DNA of 64,000 nt. It comes from Rudanella lutea DSM 19387 (GTDB taxonomy: Bacteria; Bacteroidota; Bacteroidia; Cytophagales; Spirosomataceae). Position 1 is the first letter of the stretch. Every line of letters starts with the position of its first letter. Below the pieces are notes generated by a model that was given only the letters and a program-made list of their open reading frames with translations, ran no database searches and was not told where the DNA came from. The DNA is taken from assembly GCF_000383955.1 (NCBI RefSeq), contig NZ_KB913013.1, positions 6,069,157 through 6,133,156 of the forward strand, read 5' to 3'. The position numbers and the translations under genes are program-made. Shown one piece after another: positions 1-10,161 of this stretch.

Positions 1-1262
1 CGGCGGTATCGGGTGTGGAGCCAAAATTTCAACGACTGGGCGTCAATTTTCTGTTTGGGGCCCTCCTCGTAATCGTGGTTGGCTCGCTGGCGGGTCAATG
101 GTTTGGGGTAATGCAGAAACTGGGGCTGATCGAAAACTTCTGGTTTGGCCACCAGGGGTACGAATACGTTGATATTGGTCGGTTCTGGCAGATTTTCCTG
201 TTAGTTGGCCTGTTCTTGTGGCTGTTTCTGATGGGCCGCGCCATCTGGCCCGCCCTCAAACCCGACGCCGACGGTCGCCCGGCCGAAAGCCGCCATTTGC
301 TGACGTTGTTCCTTATTTCGTCTATTGCCATTGCGGCTTTTTACGGCGCAGGGCTGATGTGGGGACGGCAAACTAACTTGGCCATTGCCGAATACTGGCG
401 GTGGTGGGTGGTACACCTCTGGGTCGAAGGGTTCTTCGAGGTGTTTGCCACGGTGGTCATCGCATTTTTGTTTGTACGACTGGGTTTGCTCCGTATTCAG
501 AGCGCCACAAGCCAAGTGTTGTTTTCAACGATCATCTTCCTTTTCGGCGGCATCATTGGCACCTGTCACCACTTGTATTTCAGCGGTACACCCACCTCCG
601 TGATGGCCTTGGGGGCTACGTTTAGTGCGCTGGAAGTGGTGCCGTTGGTGCTACTTGGTTTTGAAGCCTACGCTAATCTTAAAATCAGCCGGTCGACTGC
701 CTGGATTCAGGCGTACAAGTGGCCCATTTACTGTTTCGTAGCCGTTGCGTTCTGGAATCTGGTGGGTGCCGGGCTGTTTGGGTTCATTATCAACCCACCG
801 CTTGCGCTCTACTATATGCAGGGCCTGAACACCACCCCGGTTCACGGTCACACGGCCCTGTTTGGTGTGTACGGGATTTTGGGAATCGGGCTCATGCTGT
901 TCTCGCTACGGGCTATGAGCACCCGGTCAGTTTGGAAAGATGGCACCATCCGGTTTGCGTTTTGGTCAATCAATATTGGGTTGGGCCTCATGGTCGTTCT
1001 GAGTGTGCTCCCCATTGGCCTGTTGCAAACCTGGGCCAGCGTAGAACACGGCCTTTGGTACGCGCGCTCACTGGAGTTTATGCAAACCGACACAATGCAG
1101 TTGTTGCGCTGGCTGCGGGTGGTGGGCGATACCGTATTTGCCGCCGGAGTGCTGGCACTGGCCTGGTTTATCATCGGCCTGAAAACCGGCCGGTCTCTGG
1201 TGCCAACCGTGCCTAACCGTCGGCCTTCGCCCGAGTATGAACTGGCCGACACGGAAGTGTAG
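1..1262 (+). CDS. norB: Quinol-dependent nitric oxide reductase, C-terminal part (partial)
   Basis: This is the C-terminal ~420 residues of a qNOR-type nitric oxide reductase, an inner-membrane haem-copper-superfamily enzyme that reduces NO to N2O with electrons from quinol. The frame is open to base 1, so the GTG at 15 is not the real start and the N-terminal half lies outside the window (family length is about 750 residues). Visible family marks are many hydrophobic helices, a His in VVHLWVEG, the metal-ligand pair in GTCHHLYFSG and the TPVHGHTALFGVYG segment, which are typical of the NorB core. A hairpin terminator follows the stop codon at once, so this is the last gene of its unit. The role is most likely NO detoxification or a denitrification step; which one cannot be told from this fragment. 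Confidence 0.93.
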   Translation, partial: AVSGVEPKFQRLGVNFLFGALLVIVVGSLAGQWFGVMQKLGLIENFWFGHQGYEYVDIGRFWQIFLLVGLFLWLFLMGRAIWPALKPDADGRPAESRHLLTLFLISSIAIAAFYGAGLMWGRQTNLAIAEYWRWWVVHLWVEGFFEVFATVVIAFLFVRLGLLRIQSATSQVLFSTIIFLFGGIIGTCHHLYFSGTPTSVMALGATFSALEVVPLVLLGFEAYANLKISRSTAWIQAYKWPIYCFVAVAFWNLVGAGLFGFIINPPLALYYMQGLNTTPVHGHTALFGVYGILGIGLMLFSLRAMSTRSVWKDGTIRFAFWSINIGLGLMVVLSVLPIGLLQTWASVEHGLWYARSLEFMQTDTMQLLRWLRVVGDTVFAAGVLALAWFIIGLKTGRSLVPTVPNRRPSPEYELADTEV

Positions 1263-1279
1263 CGGGTAGAAAGTCTTTC

Positions 1280-1315
1280 AAAAAAGGGGCAGCGTTTAGG
1301 CGCTGCCCCTTTTTT
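1280..1315 (+). terminator. Intrinsic terminator after norB
   Basis: A 9-bp perfect GC-rich stem (1286-1294 with 1301-1309, loop of six bases) is followed by a run of T at 1310-1315. An A run at 1280-1285 mirrors the T run, so it may also work for the minus-strand operon that ends at 1465. Confidence 0.85.
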
Positions 1316-1464
1316 GTACACGTGTTTGTCTAACTTTTGTTCATGTACAGCCGAACCACCAAACCGGGTCTGGGCAACATGAGGCAACGTATAGCGGGAT
1401 AAATGCGCGTCGAAAGGGGCTGTTTGTTTAATGGACCCTCACCCCAGCAGCCCATTTTAGTTCA

Positions 1465-3624
1465 CTAATTGAAAAACACCTCGTCTACAAAAACCCAGCC
1501 GGGCTGCCCCTTGCCCGGATGCCAGGCGGGGAGTTTGGTGACCGGCCGGGCTACTATCTTGACGACAGCGCAGGTCTCCCCGTTCAGAGCCGCCTGAATA
1601 CCCTCGATCCGACCCGACTCTTCTTTTTGCGGCTGCGTGGGCTGAATTTTCCGGACCAGTTTCAAGTGGGCCTTGTCGGGGCCACCCCATACCTCGACCG
1701 TGTTGGGCGGCATAATGTAGCTGCCCGTGTTTTTACCGATGCTCAACGTCACCGATTTGAGCGGCACCGGACGGGCAAAGCTGAAGAAAGCTTCGAACGG
1801 CTTTTCGCGGAAGCCCAGCCAGGCAACGTCCTTGAAATTTTCGATGGTACCTTTTTTGCCGTCAATCAGCGTCTTGCCGCCTTCGCCGAGGTATTGAGGG
1901 TTGGGCTGGTTGACCAGTTCGGCCTGCGCGGGCTTGTGCTGACCACCAAAGAAGGTGTACTCCACCAACTCACTCGCGTACCATTTATCTTTAGTGGCCC
2001 GCGCTTTCACGACCGTAAAGCCGTTTACGGCAAACGGTTTCTGGTACACGGGCGATTTGAGCGTGTCGGGCTCCGAGCCGTCGGTAGTGTACCGAATCTG
2101 CACACCCGGCAGCGGGTGCTTAAAGGTTACGGGCGTTTGGGCCGTCACCACAAACTGCTCATTCACCAGCATAGGCGGGTTCAATTTCAGCCGTTCGGTA
2201 TCGCTGGGTATGTAGCCGGCCACAAACCGGATGCCCTTGTTTTCCCTCTGCAATTGTGCCAATTCGGCCGTTCCGAGGGGAGTATTCCAGACAAATACCT
2301 CTTTCAGATGGGGCAGTTGCGACAGAGCCGCCAGCGCGTCTTTGTTTACTTTGGTGCCCGATAAAGCAAGCGAATTGAGCTTAGTCAACGATTTCAGGTC
2401 GGCCAGTGTTTTGCCGGTCACCTCGCTGTTGTTCAGAATAAGCTTTTCGAGGTTTTCGAACTGGGCAATGGTTTTCATATCCTCGTCGCGCACCGGCATA
2501 TTGGTCAGGTTGAGCGAAACGAGTTGCTGTTTCACGTCTGACAACTCGGCCAGATGTTCGGGCTTGTAGGCCTCGCGCACAAAGAAACTGGCCTGCAAAG
2601 CCGGGGAGTCGTGGGCCAGCGGCACCACTACCCGAAACGGCGTATTTACTTTTTCGAGAGCCTCCTCCGATGCCGCATCAAAATCGTAGGCCACGGCTTC
2701 AGTAACCGACGCTCCCCGTTTGGCGTTCAGGTGCGCCAGCACCAGCGCCCGCAGCGGGTCGTTTTGCGCCAGAGCCCCGAGTGATTTTTTGGTGTCGGCT
2801 CCGGCTTTAATCCAGGCCGTTAGCAAACCAACTTCGTCGGGTGATAATTGGGCTTTGCCTTTGGGCGGCATGTGCTTTTTATCCTCCAGCGGCAGGTTGG
2901 CCCGCTGAATCATGTGGCTGTTGAGCGGATCACCGGCTACCCAGATGGGGCCGTTTTTACCGCCTTTCAGCAAACCTGCCATTGTGCTCATAAGGAGTTC
3001 GCCCTTCTGCTTCTGTTCGTTATGACACTGATAGCATTTGGTTTTCAGAATCGGCTCGATGGTGCTCACAAACACAGGAGTATCGTCGGTAAAAGCCATT
3101 TCGGGGACGACCTCTTCGTTTGGAAACAGGTAATCTTCGCCATGGGTCAGGCTGGCCCCGAAATGCCCCGTCACGAACAGACAAAGGGTACTCAACCCCA
3201 AAACCGGGCTGAACAACCGGCTATTGCTTTCGGAACGCTCATTCAACACCACCAGCGCGTAGGCCAGCAAACTCATGCCCACGCCAGTGTATTTATGCCA
3301 GTTGAGCAGGTTGTCGGTATAACCGCCCTCGCGCGATAGGAAAAAGCCCATCAAGGCAGCCACTGAAGCTGAAAGGGCCGTGATGATTAGTAGAAACCGA
3401 AACAGTTGGGCAACCCCTTCGCCCGCAAACGCCCGCCGGAATACCCACAGCACGGCAACCAGCACCAACAACCCGATGGGGAGGTGCAACAGCATGGGGT
3501 GCATCCGGCCGACGGGTTGCAGCCAGCCCGGCAAGACTACTTTTTCCTGAAAAATGAGCAGGAAAAGGAGCAACAGGTTTAACGCTAACAGTACATTGGC
3601 AGTAACCGCCTGAAAACGACGCAT
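1465..3624 (-). CDS. Membrane c-type cytochrome with LRR and chitobiase-like C-terminal domains
   Basis: A 719-residue membrane protein, third gene of a minus-strand operon. The ATG at 3624 is chosen because it puts a clean membrane segment at the N terminus; 24 further in-frame codons upstream do not look like coding sequence. Order of parts: several hydrophobic helices in the first ~180 residues including a DUF2231-like HPMLLHLPIGLLVL segment, a planctomycete-type cytochrome c haem site CYQCH (C197, C200, H201), leucine-rich-repeat-like stretches around residues 370-460, a chitobiase/hexosaminidase C-terminal-like fold (IRYTTDGSEPD) and a discoidin-like end. The haem domain should face the periplasm. 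Such proteins recur beside DUF1501 and DUF1549/DUF1553 genes in Planctomycetes and Cytophagales; their substrate is not known. Confidence 0.82.
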   Translation of the reverse strand: MRRFQAVTANVLLALNLLLLFLLIFQEKVVLPGWLQPVGRMHPMLLHLPIGLLVLVAVLWVFRRAFAGEGVAQLFRFLLIITALSASVAALMGFFLSREGGYTDNLLNWHKYTGVGMSLLAYALVVLNERSESNSRLFSPVLGLSTLCLFVTGHFGASLTHGEDYLFPNEEVVPEMAFTDDTPVFVSTIEPILKTKCYQCHNEQKQKGELLMSTMAGLLKGGKNGPIWVAGDPLNSHMIQRANLPLEDKKHMPPKGKAQLSPDEVGLLTAWIKAGADTKKSLGALAQNDPLRALVLAHLNAKRGASVTEAVAYDFDAASEEALEKVNTPFRVVVPLAHDSPALQASFFVREAYKPEHLAELSDVKQQLVSLNLTNMPVRDEDMKTIAQFENLEKLILNNSEVTGKTLADLKSLTKLNSLALSGTKVNKDALAALSQLPHLKEVFVWNTPLGTAELAQLQRENKGIRFVAGYIPSDTERLKLNPPMLVNEQFVVTAQTPVTFKHPLPGVQIRYTTDGSEPDTLKSPVYQKPFAVNGFTVVKARATKDKWYASELVEYTFFGGQHKPAQAELVNQPNPQYLGEGGKTLIDGKKGTIENFKDVAWLGFREKPFEAFFSFARPVPLKSVTLSIGKNTGSYIMPPNTVEVWGGPDKAHLKLVRKIQPTQPQKEESGRIEGIQAALNGETCAVVKIVARPVTKLPAWHPGKGQPGWVFVDEVFFN

Positions 3625-3716
3625 GGTAAGGAGAGTAGCGGAATAGTGGGTGGGTACAAAAGGACCGTTTCCGGCAGCAGTTGCCACCGGAAACAAGGTT
3701 TGAAACTAATCGATTA

Positions 3717-5168
3717 TCAGGCCATCAAACCCGGCAACACTTTCCCGGCCACATCGGTCAGGCGGTAACGCCGGCCGAGGTGCTTGTAGGTCAGCTTCTC
3801 GTGGTTGAGGCCCATCAGGTGCATCACTGTCGCGTGGAAATCGTGGATGTTGACCGGGTCGCGCACCACATTGTAGCCAAACTCGTCGGTTTCGCCGTAG
3901 ACGGTACCAGGTTTTACGCCCCCGCCCGCCATCCAGGTGCAGTACGCCCGGGGGTGATGGTCGCGGCCGTAGTTGTCTTTGGTTGCGGTGCCCTGCGAGT
4001 AGTTGGTTCGGCCGAATTCGCCACCCCAGATTACGAGCGTTTCGTCCAGCAGACCGCGCTGTTTGAGGTCGGTAATCAGAGCGGCCGAGGCCCGGTCGGT
4101 GTCTTTGGCCTGTAGCGGCATTTCGCCCACCATATTACCGTGCTGATCCCAGCCCTGATGATAGAGTTGCACAAACCGAACCCCGGCTTCAGAGAGCTTG
4201 CGGGCCAGCAGACAGTTGGCGGCAAACGTACCGGGCACCAGACACTCGGGACCGTACATTTTAATGATATGGTCGGGCTCCTTGCTCAGGTCAGTCAGTT
4301 CGGGCACGGCCGTTTGCATCCGATAGGCCATTTCGTACTGCTGCACTTTGGCCTTGATTTCGGGATCGCCAAAATCGTCGTAGGCCATGTTGTTCAGTTC
4401 GGCGAGGTTGTCGAGCATCTTCCGGCGCGAGGTCCGGTCGGTGCCTTCGGGGTTGTTGAGGTACAGAATGGGCTCTTCGCCACTGCTGAATACCACGCCC
4501 TGATGAGTAGAGTCCAGAAAGCCGTTGGTCCAGAGTTTGGAGTACACGCCCTGCCCGTTGCCCTTGCCCCGCGACAGCAGCACCGAAAACGCGGGCAGGT
4601 TTTTGTTATCGCTACCGAGACCGTAGCTCACCCACGCGCCCATGCTCGGGCGGTTACCCTGCTGCGCCCCTGTTTGCAGGAAGGTCAACGCCGGATCGTG
4701 GTTGATGGCCTCGGTGTTCATGGTCTTAATCATGCAGATGTCGTCCACGATGTTAGCGATGTTGGGAAACAGTTCGCTCACCCACATGCCCGACTGCCCA
4801 TACTGCTTGAACTGAAAGTGCGAGCCCACCAGCGGGAACTTGGCCTGATTGGCCGTCATGCCCGTGAGCCGCTGCCCTTTCCGAATCGAATCGGGCAGGT
4901 CCTGACCCGCCAGTTTGTTGAGCATCGGCTTGTACTCGAAGCTTTCATACTGCGAGGGAGCCCCGTTCTGAAACAGGTAGATCACCCGCTTGGCTTTGGG
5001 CGCAAAGTGCGAAATACCCAGTGGCAGGGCATCCGACTCCTCATCGCCCCCCCGAAACAGATCAGGCACCAGCAATGAACCCAGGGCCAGACTTCCGATT
5101 CCGGCGGCTGCTTTCCCCAGAAAATGCCGACGGTTTACATTCAGACGATTTTCGATGAATTCGTTCAT
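3717..5168 (-). CDS. DUF1501 family protein with Tat signal
   Basis: A 483-residue DUF1501 protein, a family in the alkaline-phosphatase/sulfatase-like superfamily. The N terminus carries a twin-arginine-type signal (NRRHFLGKAAAG) followed by a hydrophobic stretch, so the folded protein is probably exported by Tat. Internal marks typical of the family include FQNGAPSQYE, the INHDPA segment, GWDQHGN and WGGEFGRT near the C terminus, the last two resembling metal-site segments of the superfamily. Its start codon overlaps the stop of the upstream DUF1549/DUF1553 gene by four bases (ATGA), which shows translational coupling. The reaction is unknown; the constant pairing with haem-bearing DUF1549/DUF1553 proteins suggests one shared extracytoplasmic pathway. 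Confidence 0.9.
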   Translation of the reverse strand: MNEFIENRLNVNRRHFLGKAAAGIGSLALGSLLVPDLFRGGDEESDALPLGISHFAPKAKRVIYLFQNGAPSQYESFEYKPMLNKLAGQDLPDSIRKGQRLTGMTANQAKFPLVGSHFQFKQYGQSGMWVSELFPNIANIVDDICMIKTMNTEAINHDPALTFLQTGAQQGNRPSMGAWVSYGLGSDNKNLPAFSVLLSRGKGNGQGVYSKLWTNGFLDSTHQGVVFSSGEEPILYLNNPEGTDRTSRRKMLDNLAELNNMAYDDFGDPEIKAKVQQYEMAYRMQTAVPELTDLSKEPDHIIKMYGPECLVPGTFAANCLLARKLSEAGVRFVQLYHQGWDQHGNMVGEMPLQAKDTDRASAALITDLKQRGLLDETLVIWGGEFGRTNYSQGTATKDNYGRDHHPRAYCTWMAGGGVKPGTVYGETDEFGYNVVRDPVNIHDFHATVMHLMGLNHEKLTYKHLGRRYRLTDVAGKVLPGLMA

Positions 5169-7549
5169 AGCATTATGGTTTCTTCGAGGTTGTACAACAT
5201 CAACAGGGTTTGCATCAGGGCCGCTGTAGCGGGCTTATCGGCCACGGTAGCGTGGGGAGTTTCGCCCACGGCCAGCAGATTTTCGGCTTTTTTCGGGGTA
5301 GCCGCAAACGTCATTTTCTCGTCGGCAAAGTACTTCTGTAATACCTTCAGCTCTTTGTCTTTGGGCGTGCGGCACAGAATCTGGCGGAATGCTTTCTCGA
5401 TTTTCTCGTCGGCGGAGGTTTTCTCTCCCATCAGTTTTTCGGCCAGCACCCGGGCCGATTCAAGCACCATCGGGTCGTTGAGCATCACCAGCGCCTGTAG
5501 GGGCGTGTTAGTGCGGGAGCGTTTCACCTCGCACTGATCGCGGTTGCTGGCGTCGAACATAAGCATGGAGGGGGGCGGCACCGTGCGCTTGATGAACACG
5601 TACATGCCGCGCCGGTACAGAGCCGTGCCGTGGTCCTGCACGTACCGCGCCAGCGAGCCCCGGCCCGAGGTCGCTACCTCCCACAAGCCCTTGGGCTGGT
5701 AAGGCTTTACGCTCGGTCCGCCAATTTCGGGATTGAGCAGGCCGCTGCTCGTCAGCACCAGATCGCGCACCAGTTCGGCCGGGAGCCGCAGGCGGGGTGC
5801 GTGCGAGAGGTAAATGTTTTCGGGGTCTTTGGCCAGTTTGTCTTTGGTAATCTGGGCCGACTGCCGGTACGTAGCCGAGGTAACGATCTGTTTCACCAGC
5901 CGCTTCATGTCCCAGTTGTGGGTGCGGAAATCCACCGCCAGCCAGTCGAGCAGTTCGGGATGGCTGGGTAGTTCGCCCTGCATCCCGAAATCGCCTACGG
6001 TTTTGACAATTCCCCGACCGAAAAACTCCTGCCAGATCCGGTTCACAAACACTCGCGCCGTGAGCGGATTCTTCGGATCGGTCATCCAACGGGCTAGTCC
6101 GAGCCGGTTTTGTGGATATTTCTTCTTGTCGAAAGGCATAATAAACGTCGGCATGGCGGCCGAAACGATCTCCGAAGGCTGATCGTAATTACCCCGGCTC
6201 AGGATATGCGTTTTGCGGAGCGTATCGGCATCTTTCATCACCATGACCATCACCGACGCCGTGTCTTTTTTATTGACGAACCGCAGAATGTCTTTCACAT
6301 CCCGATCGGTAATTTTCATGTTCGGGGGGTCGGCAAAGGAGGCATCAATGGTTCCGAAAAGTCCTTTTTCGGGCACCTGATTGAAAAACGCAAAGGTGCT
6401 GTAGTAGTCTTTTTGCAGAATGGGGTCGTACTTGTGGTCGTGGCATTTGGCGCACTCGTAGGTCAGGGCCAGAAACGTTTTGCCGAAGGTGTTGGTCCGG
6501 TCGGTGACGTATTCGATGCGGTACTCCTCGTCGATTACCCCGCCCTCCTGCGTGATTTTGTGGTTCCGGTTAAAGCCAGTCGCCAGCATCATCTCTTTAG
6601 TGGGCGGTCCGCCGTCGCGGTTGGGGAGTAGATCACCGGCCAGTTGCCAGGTCAGGAATTTGTCATAGCCGTAGTTCTGATTGAACGCGTGAATGACCCA
6701 GTCGCGCCAGGGCCACATGGTCCGCAGACCGTCGTCCTGATACCCGTGCGAATCGGCGTAGCGGGCCACGTCGAGCCACCCAATCGCCATTTTTTCGCCG
6801 TAATGCGGGCTTTTGAGCAATTCGTCTACGACTTTCTCGTAGGCATTCTCCGATTTATCGGCTAGGAAGCGCTTTTGCAGATCGAGCGAAGGCGGCAGAC
6901 CCGTAATGTCCAGCGATACACGTTTCAACAGCCGCTCCTTGTCCGACTCGGCATTGGGCTCCAGCCCCATTTCGGTCATTTTGGCCAGCGTGAAATGGTC
7001 GATCTCGTTACGCGGCCAGTCCTCATCATCGACCTCGGGCAGTTTAGGGGTTTGCGGAGCAATAAAAGCCCAGTGCGGTTTGTATTTGGCCCCCTGCTTA
7101 ATCCACTTCTCGATCAGGGCAATCTGATGTTCGGTCAGCTTCAGGTTGGAGTTGACGGGTGGCATCACATCGGCGGTGTCTTTGGTGGTGATGCGCAGCC
7201 AGACCGCCGACTTCAGCGGATCGCCCGGAACAATCCCGTGCATGTTCGGGCTGTCTTTGAGGGCGGCATAGGCATCAGCCTCAACATCGAGCCGGAGGCT
7301 GGCCTCGCGCTTGTTGGCATCGGGACCATGACAGACAAAACAATTGTCGGACAAAATGGGCCGGATATGTAAATTATAATCGACTTCGTCGGGGATGGCC
7401 ACCGCCACCGATCCCGTATTGCGGCTACTGGTGAAGAAACAGGCCGTCAACAGCACCGAAAGGGCAGTTCCGGTAAGCAGCGCAAGCCTGTTCTTAACCA
7501 GCCAGGGAATGAGTTGATGTCTTTTTTTCACGGCAGATAGAATGTTCAA
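5165..7549 (-). CDS. PSCyt1-DUF1549-DUF1553 c-type cytochrome lipoprotein
   Basis: A 794-residue exported haem protein, first gene of the operon. It begins with a lipoprotein signal ending in LTAC (Cys37 would be lipidated). A PSCyt1 haem site CFVCH (C70, C73, H74) follows, then a DUF1549 region with the family segment [16 protein letters not shown] at about 259-273 and a second haem-type site [11 protein letters not shown] (C366, C369, H370), then DUF1553 from about residue 490 to the end ([27 protein letters not shown]). This three-part architecture is characteristic of planctomycete surface cytochromes and their Cytophagales relatives. It probably acts in redox chemistry on an external substrate together with the DUF1501 partner; that substrate cannot be named from sequence. 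Confidence 0.9.
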   Translation of the reverse strand: MNILSAVKKRHQLIPWLVKNRLALLTGTALSVLLTACFFTSSRNTGSVAVAIPDEVDYNLHIRPILSDNCFVCHGPDANKREASLRLDVEADAYAALKDSPNMHGIVPGDPLKSAVWLRITTKDTADVMPPVNSNLKLTEHQIALIEKWIKQGAKYKPHWAFIAPQTPKLPEVDDEDWPRNEIDHFTLAKMTEMGLEPNAESDKERLLKRVSLDITGLPPSLDLQKRFLADKSENAYEKVVDELLKSPHYGEKMAIGWLDVARYADSHGYQDDGLRTMWPWRDWVIHAFNQNYGYDKFLTWQLAGDLLPNRDGGPPTKEMMLATGFNRNHKITQEGGVIDEEYRIEYVTDRTNTFGKTFLALTYECAKCHDHKYDPILQKDYYSTFAFFNQVPEKGLFGTIDASFADPPNMKITDRDVKDILRFVNKKDTASVMVMVMKDADTLRKTHILSRGNYDQPSEIVSAAMPTFIMPFDKKKYPQNRLGLARWMTDPKNPLTARVFVNRIWQEFFGRGIVKTVGDFGMQGELPSHPELLDWLAVDFRTHNWDMKRLVKQIVTSATYRQSAQITKDKLAKDPENIYLSHAPRLRLPAELVRDLVLTSSGLLNPEIGGPSVKPYQPKGLWEVATSGRGSLARYVQDHGTALYRRGMYVFIKRTVPPPSMLMFDASNRDQCEVKRSRTNTPLQALVMLNDPMVLESARVLAEKLMGEKTSADEKIEKAFRQILCRTPKDKELKVLQKYFADEKMTFAATPKKAENLLAVGETPHATVADKPATAALMQTLLMLYNLEETIML

Positions 7550-7585
7550 TCAATCTCTAAAAATATAGCCTTTGACCATACTTAC

Positions 7586-7617
7586 CAAAATACCACGTTA
7601 GTAAGGTCAAAATACCA
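7586..7617. promoter_or_regulatory. Direct repeats upstream of the cytochrome/DUF1501 operon
   Basis: The 10-base word CAAAATACCA occurs at 7586-7595 and again at 7608-7617, a 22-bp period on one face of the helix, 37-68 bases upstream of the operon start at 7549. An inverted pair CTTAC/GTAAG overlaps it. This looks like an operator or activator site; the protein that binds is unknown. Confidence 0.45.
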
Positions 7618-7742
7618 TATAAATCGGGCAATCGAACAAAAAACCTACCGATTCAAATTATTCCTGGTCCATAGCCAGATTACTGTTCAATAATAGCCGG
7701 GACAAAAGGGGTGCCGAATCGCCCCGGACGGTACCGATTCTT

Positions 7743-8231
7743 TTACTTTGATTGCGATAATGTTGCCAGCAACGCTTCCAGATTTTTCAAATTCATGGCT
7801 GTTCCTTCCTTGAAGCCCATTTCGAGCATCTTCTCCATCCGGGCAAGTGATTCATTATAAATACTGACGTGCACGGTCGTTTTCCCGTTCAGCTCGTTGA
7901 AGCGCAAATCCCATTCAGAACCTGGCAACTCGGGGTTTTCATCTTTGTCGGCAAAGGCATTCAACAATTTGAAGTTGGTCTTCGGGGTTATAGCCGTATA
8001 GGTTTGTAGCGACCAGAACTCCTCGCCTTCGGGGCTAACCATAGCATAAAAGCGTCGGCCGCCCACTTCAAAATCCATGTATTTAGTTTTGGAGGTCCAG
8101 GGTTTAGGTGCCCACCATTGGTCAAGAATTTCGGGCTTCGTGTACGCATCCCATACCAACGAAAGGGCGGCATCGAATTCGCGGGAGAAACTGACTGTTT
8201 TGGCGGTTTTGTCGACAGTGAAATCGTTCAT
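7743..8231 (-). CDS. SRPBCC (AHSA1-like) domain protein
   Basis: A 162-residue single-domain protein of the START/SRPBCC fold. Family marks are the opening [31 protein letters not shown], seen here as separate matching blocks, the [17 protein letters not shown] strand region, and the C-terminal helix [14 protein letters not shown]. These proteins have a deep hydrophobic cavity for small ligands. Its ATG overlaps the stop of the upstream ArsR-type gene (ATGA), so the pair is one translation-coupled operon. ArsR-SRPBCC pairs are common in Bacteroidota; the ligand is not established, and the name arsenic should not be read into it. Confidence 0.9.
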   Translation of the reverse strand: MNDFTVDKTAKTVSFSREFDAALSLVWDAYTKPEILDQWWAPKPWTSKTKYMDFEVGGRRFYAMVSPEGEEFWSLQTYTAITPKTNFKLLNAFADKDENPELPGSEWDLRFNELNGKTTVHVSIYNESLARMEKMLEMGFKEGTAMNLKNLEALLATLSQSK

Positions 8232-8548
8232 TTTGTTTGTGCTTTAAGGGTTGTTAATACGTCATCGAGTTGCGTGAAGCGCGTCTCCCAGAGCTTTCTG
8301 AATTGGTCAATCCAGGCATCAACTTCTTTCATTTTCTCAACTTCCAGGGAGTAATAGATCTCCCTGCCTTGCTGTTCCTGTTTCACCAGCTCGCATTCGG
8401 TGAGAATGCGAAGGTGCTTGGAAACGGCTTGTCGGGTTGTGTTGAAGTTCTCGGCAATGGCATTTGGTGTCATGGCCTGAAACGCAATCAGCGTAATGAT
8501 GGCCCGTCTGGTGGGGTCGGCTATGGCTTGAAAAATATCTCGTCTCAT
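8228..8548 (-). CDS. ArsR/SmtB-type winged-helix repressor
   Basis: A 106-residue winged-helix regulator starting [15 protein letters not shown], a standard ArsR-family opening. The recognition helix region reads [20 protein letters not shown] and the wing GREIYYSLE. The ATG at 8548 is chosen because the 46 in-frame codons upstream run through a perfect operator palindrome and lack coding character. No metal-binding cysteine pair is visible, which fits the metal-independent subgroup that pairs with SRPBCC proteins. It most likely represses its own operon through the double operator at 8571-8610. Confidence 0.9.
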   Translation of the reverse strand: MRRDIFQAIADPTRRAIITLIAFQAMTPNAIAENFNTTRQAVSKHLRILTECELVKQEQQGREIYYSLEVEKMKEVDAWIDQFRKLWETRFTQLDDVLTTLKAQTK

Positions 8549-8570
8549 CGGGAATGAATTTGGTATCAAG

Positions 8571-8610
8571 AAACCGAATGGTTGCAAATCTACATGCAAC
8601 CATTCGGTTT
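8571..8610. promoter_or_regulatory. Double palindromic operator of the ArsR-SRPBCC operon
   Basis: Two 16-base arms, AAACCGAATGGTTGCA at 8571-8586 and its exact reverse complement at 8595-8610, are separated by eight bases. Each arm itself contains an AACC-N4-GGTT palindrome (8572-8583 and 8598-8609), so two dimer sites lie 26 bp apart, 24-63 bases upstream of the repressor start. Confidence 0.75.
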
Positions 8611-8865
8611 CGCAACTTATTCCGATTAAAAGAGAATCCGCTAAAATTGACAGCTTACTGGGGTAGCATAGAATAGTCGCGGACACGCACGCTGTGTTGT
8701 AAGGTGTGTGCCATGTAAAATGAAACTGAAACCGGGTGCCACCGGGAGGTAAGCGAAGCTTAAATGCCCTGATTCTTTGCCGAAAACAGTAGGTTGGTCA
8801 TTCTGCGCCGTTTATGGCGTTGGAAGCTACTTACCTAAACATAATATCACCCTCCTACCAGCCCT
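8611..8865. other. Intergenic region before the CitMHS operon
   Basis: 255 bases between the ArsR operator and the CitMHS start. It should hold the plus-strand promoter of the CitMHS operon, but I see no good match to the Bacteroidota -33/-7 pattern and no gene. Confidence 0.5.
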
Positions 8866-10161
8866 ATGCTGTCGTTACTTGGCTTTGCCACCATTGCCAT
8901 TTTTCTCATTCTGATCATCACCAAACGCCTTTCTGTTATTACGGCGCTGGTGCTGGTACCGGTCCTCATGGGTTTTCTGGCCGGATTTAGCCCGAAAGAA
9001 CTGGGCGACATGATTCTGGCGGGTATCAAGCAGGTGGCCCCAACGGGTATTCTGCTCATGTTTGCTGTGCTATACTTCGGGACTATGCTCGATGCTGGCC
9101 TGTTCGACCCAATTATTGCAGCTATTATCCGCTTCGTGAAAGGTGACCCGCTGAAGGTACTTCTGGGAACAGCCGTGCTGACCATGATCGTCCACCTCGA
9201 CGGCGACGGAACGGCCACATTTATGATTGTCATGTCGGCTTTCCTGCCCATTTACAAACGCCTGGGCATCAACCGGCTGATCTTAACGGGTATCGTCGCC
9301 CTGAGCGTAGGCCCTCTGCACCTCGTCCCCTGGTCCGGTACTTCAGCGCGGGCCATTTCGACCCTAAAAACGGACGCTACTCAATTATTCAACCCCAATA
9401 TTCCGGCTATTGTGGCCGGTATGGCATGGGTACTCTTTGTTGCCTACTGGTTTGGGCTGAAGGAACGTAAGCGCCTGGGCATAAGCAACCTTAATTACGC
9501 ACATGAGGAAAGTCTGACCGACGAGCAGCGTCAGTTTCGCAGGCCCCGCCTATTCTGGGTCAATGCCATACTCACCATTGGCCTCATCACAACGCTTATG
9601 AAAGGCTGGGTACCGGCCCCCGCCCTATTCGTTTCGGCGGCTATTGTCGCCTTGCTGATCAACTATCCCCGACTAACCGATCAGCAGAAAGTGCTCCGGA
9701 GCCACGGCAACAACATTTTCATGGTGTCGAGCATGATCTTTGCGGCTGGTGTTTTTTCGGGGATTCTGACCGGCGGCAAGATGATCGACGCAATGGCAAC
9801 GTCTGTCGTTTCGCTTATCCCCCAACAACACGCGGCCTGGTTACCCACGCTGACGGCCATCACCAGTATGCCCGCCAGTCTGCTCTTTACGCCCGATGCC
9901 TATTACTTCGGTGTGGTGCCCATTCTGAGCCAGACCGCCACGCAGTTCGGCATCGATCCGCTCGAAATTGGCCGGGCCGCCTTGCTGGGCCAGATGACGG
10001 TCGGGTTTCCGGTTAGTCCGCTCACGGCTTCAACCTTCCTGCTGGTCGGTCTGGCCGAAGTCGATTTGGGCGATCATCAGAAATTTATTCTCAAATGGGC
10101 CTTCGGTACCACCCTGGTCATGACACTGGCGGCCCTCTTAACCGGCTCCATTCATCTATGA
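8866..10161 (+). CDS. CitMHS family citrate/metal:H+ symporter-like transporter
   Basis: A 431-residue polytopic inner-membrane protein with about 11-12 hydrophobic segments. The segments HLDGDGTATFMIVMSAFLPIY (seen as a conserved block near residue 107-127), GPLHLVPWSGTSARA and the C-terminal GFPVSPLTASTFLLVGLAEV are typical of the CitMHS family, whose known members take up citrate or other carboxylates, often complexed with a divalent metal, using protons. It is the first gene of a three-gene operon and its stop overlaps the AtuA start (ATGA). In this setting it probably imports the carboxylate that the two following proteins act on. Confidence 0.88.
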   Translation: MLSLLGFATIAIFLILIITKRLSVITALVLVPVLMGFLAGFSPKELGDMILAGIKQVAPTGILLMFAVLYFGTMLDAGLFDPIIAAIIRFVKGDPLKVLLGTAVLTMIVHLDGDGTATFMIVMSAFLPIYKRLGINRLILTGIVALSVGPLHLVPWSGTSARAISTLKTDATQLFNPNIPAIVAGMAWVLFVAYWFGLKERKRLGISNLNYAHEESLTDEQRQFRRPRLFWVNAILTIGLITTLMKGWVPAPALFVSAAIVALLINYPRLTDQQKVLRSHGNNIFMVSSMIFAAGVFSGILTGGKMIDAMATSVVSLIPQQHAAWLPTLTAITSMPASLLFTPDAYYFGVVPILSQTATQFGIDPLEIGRAALLGQMTVGFPVSPLTASTFLLVGLAEVDLGDHQKFILKWAFGTTLVMTLAALLTGSIHL

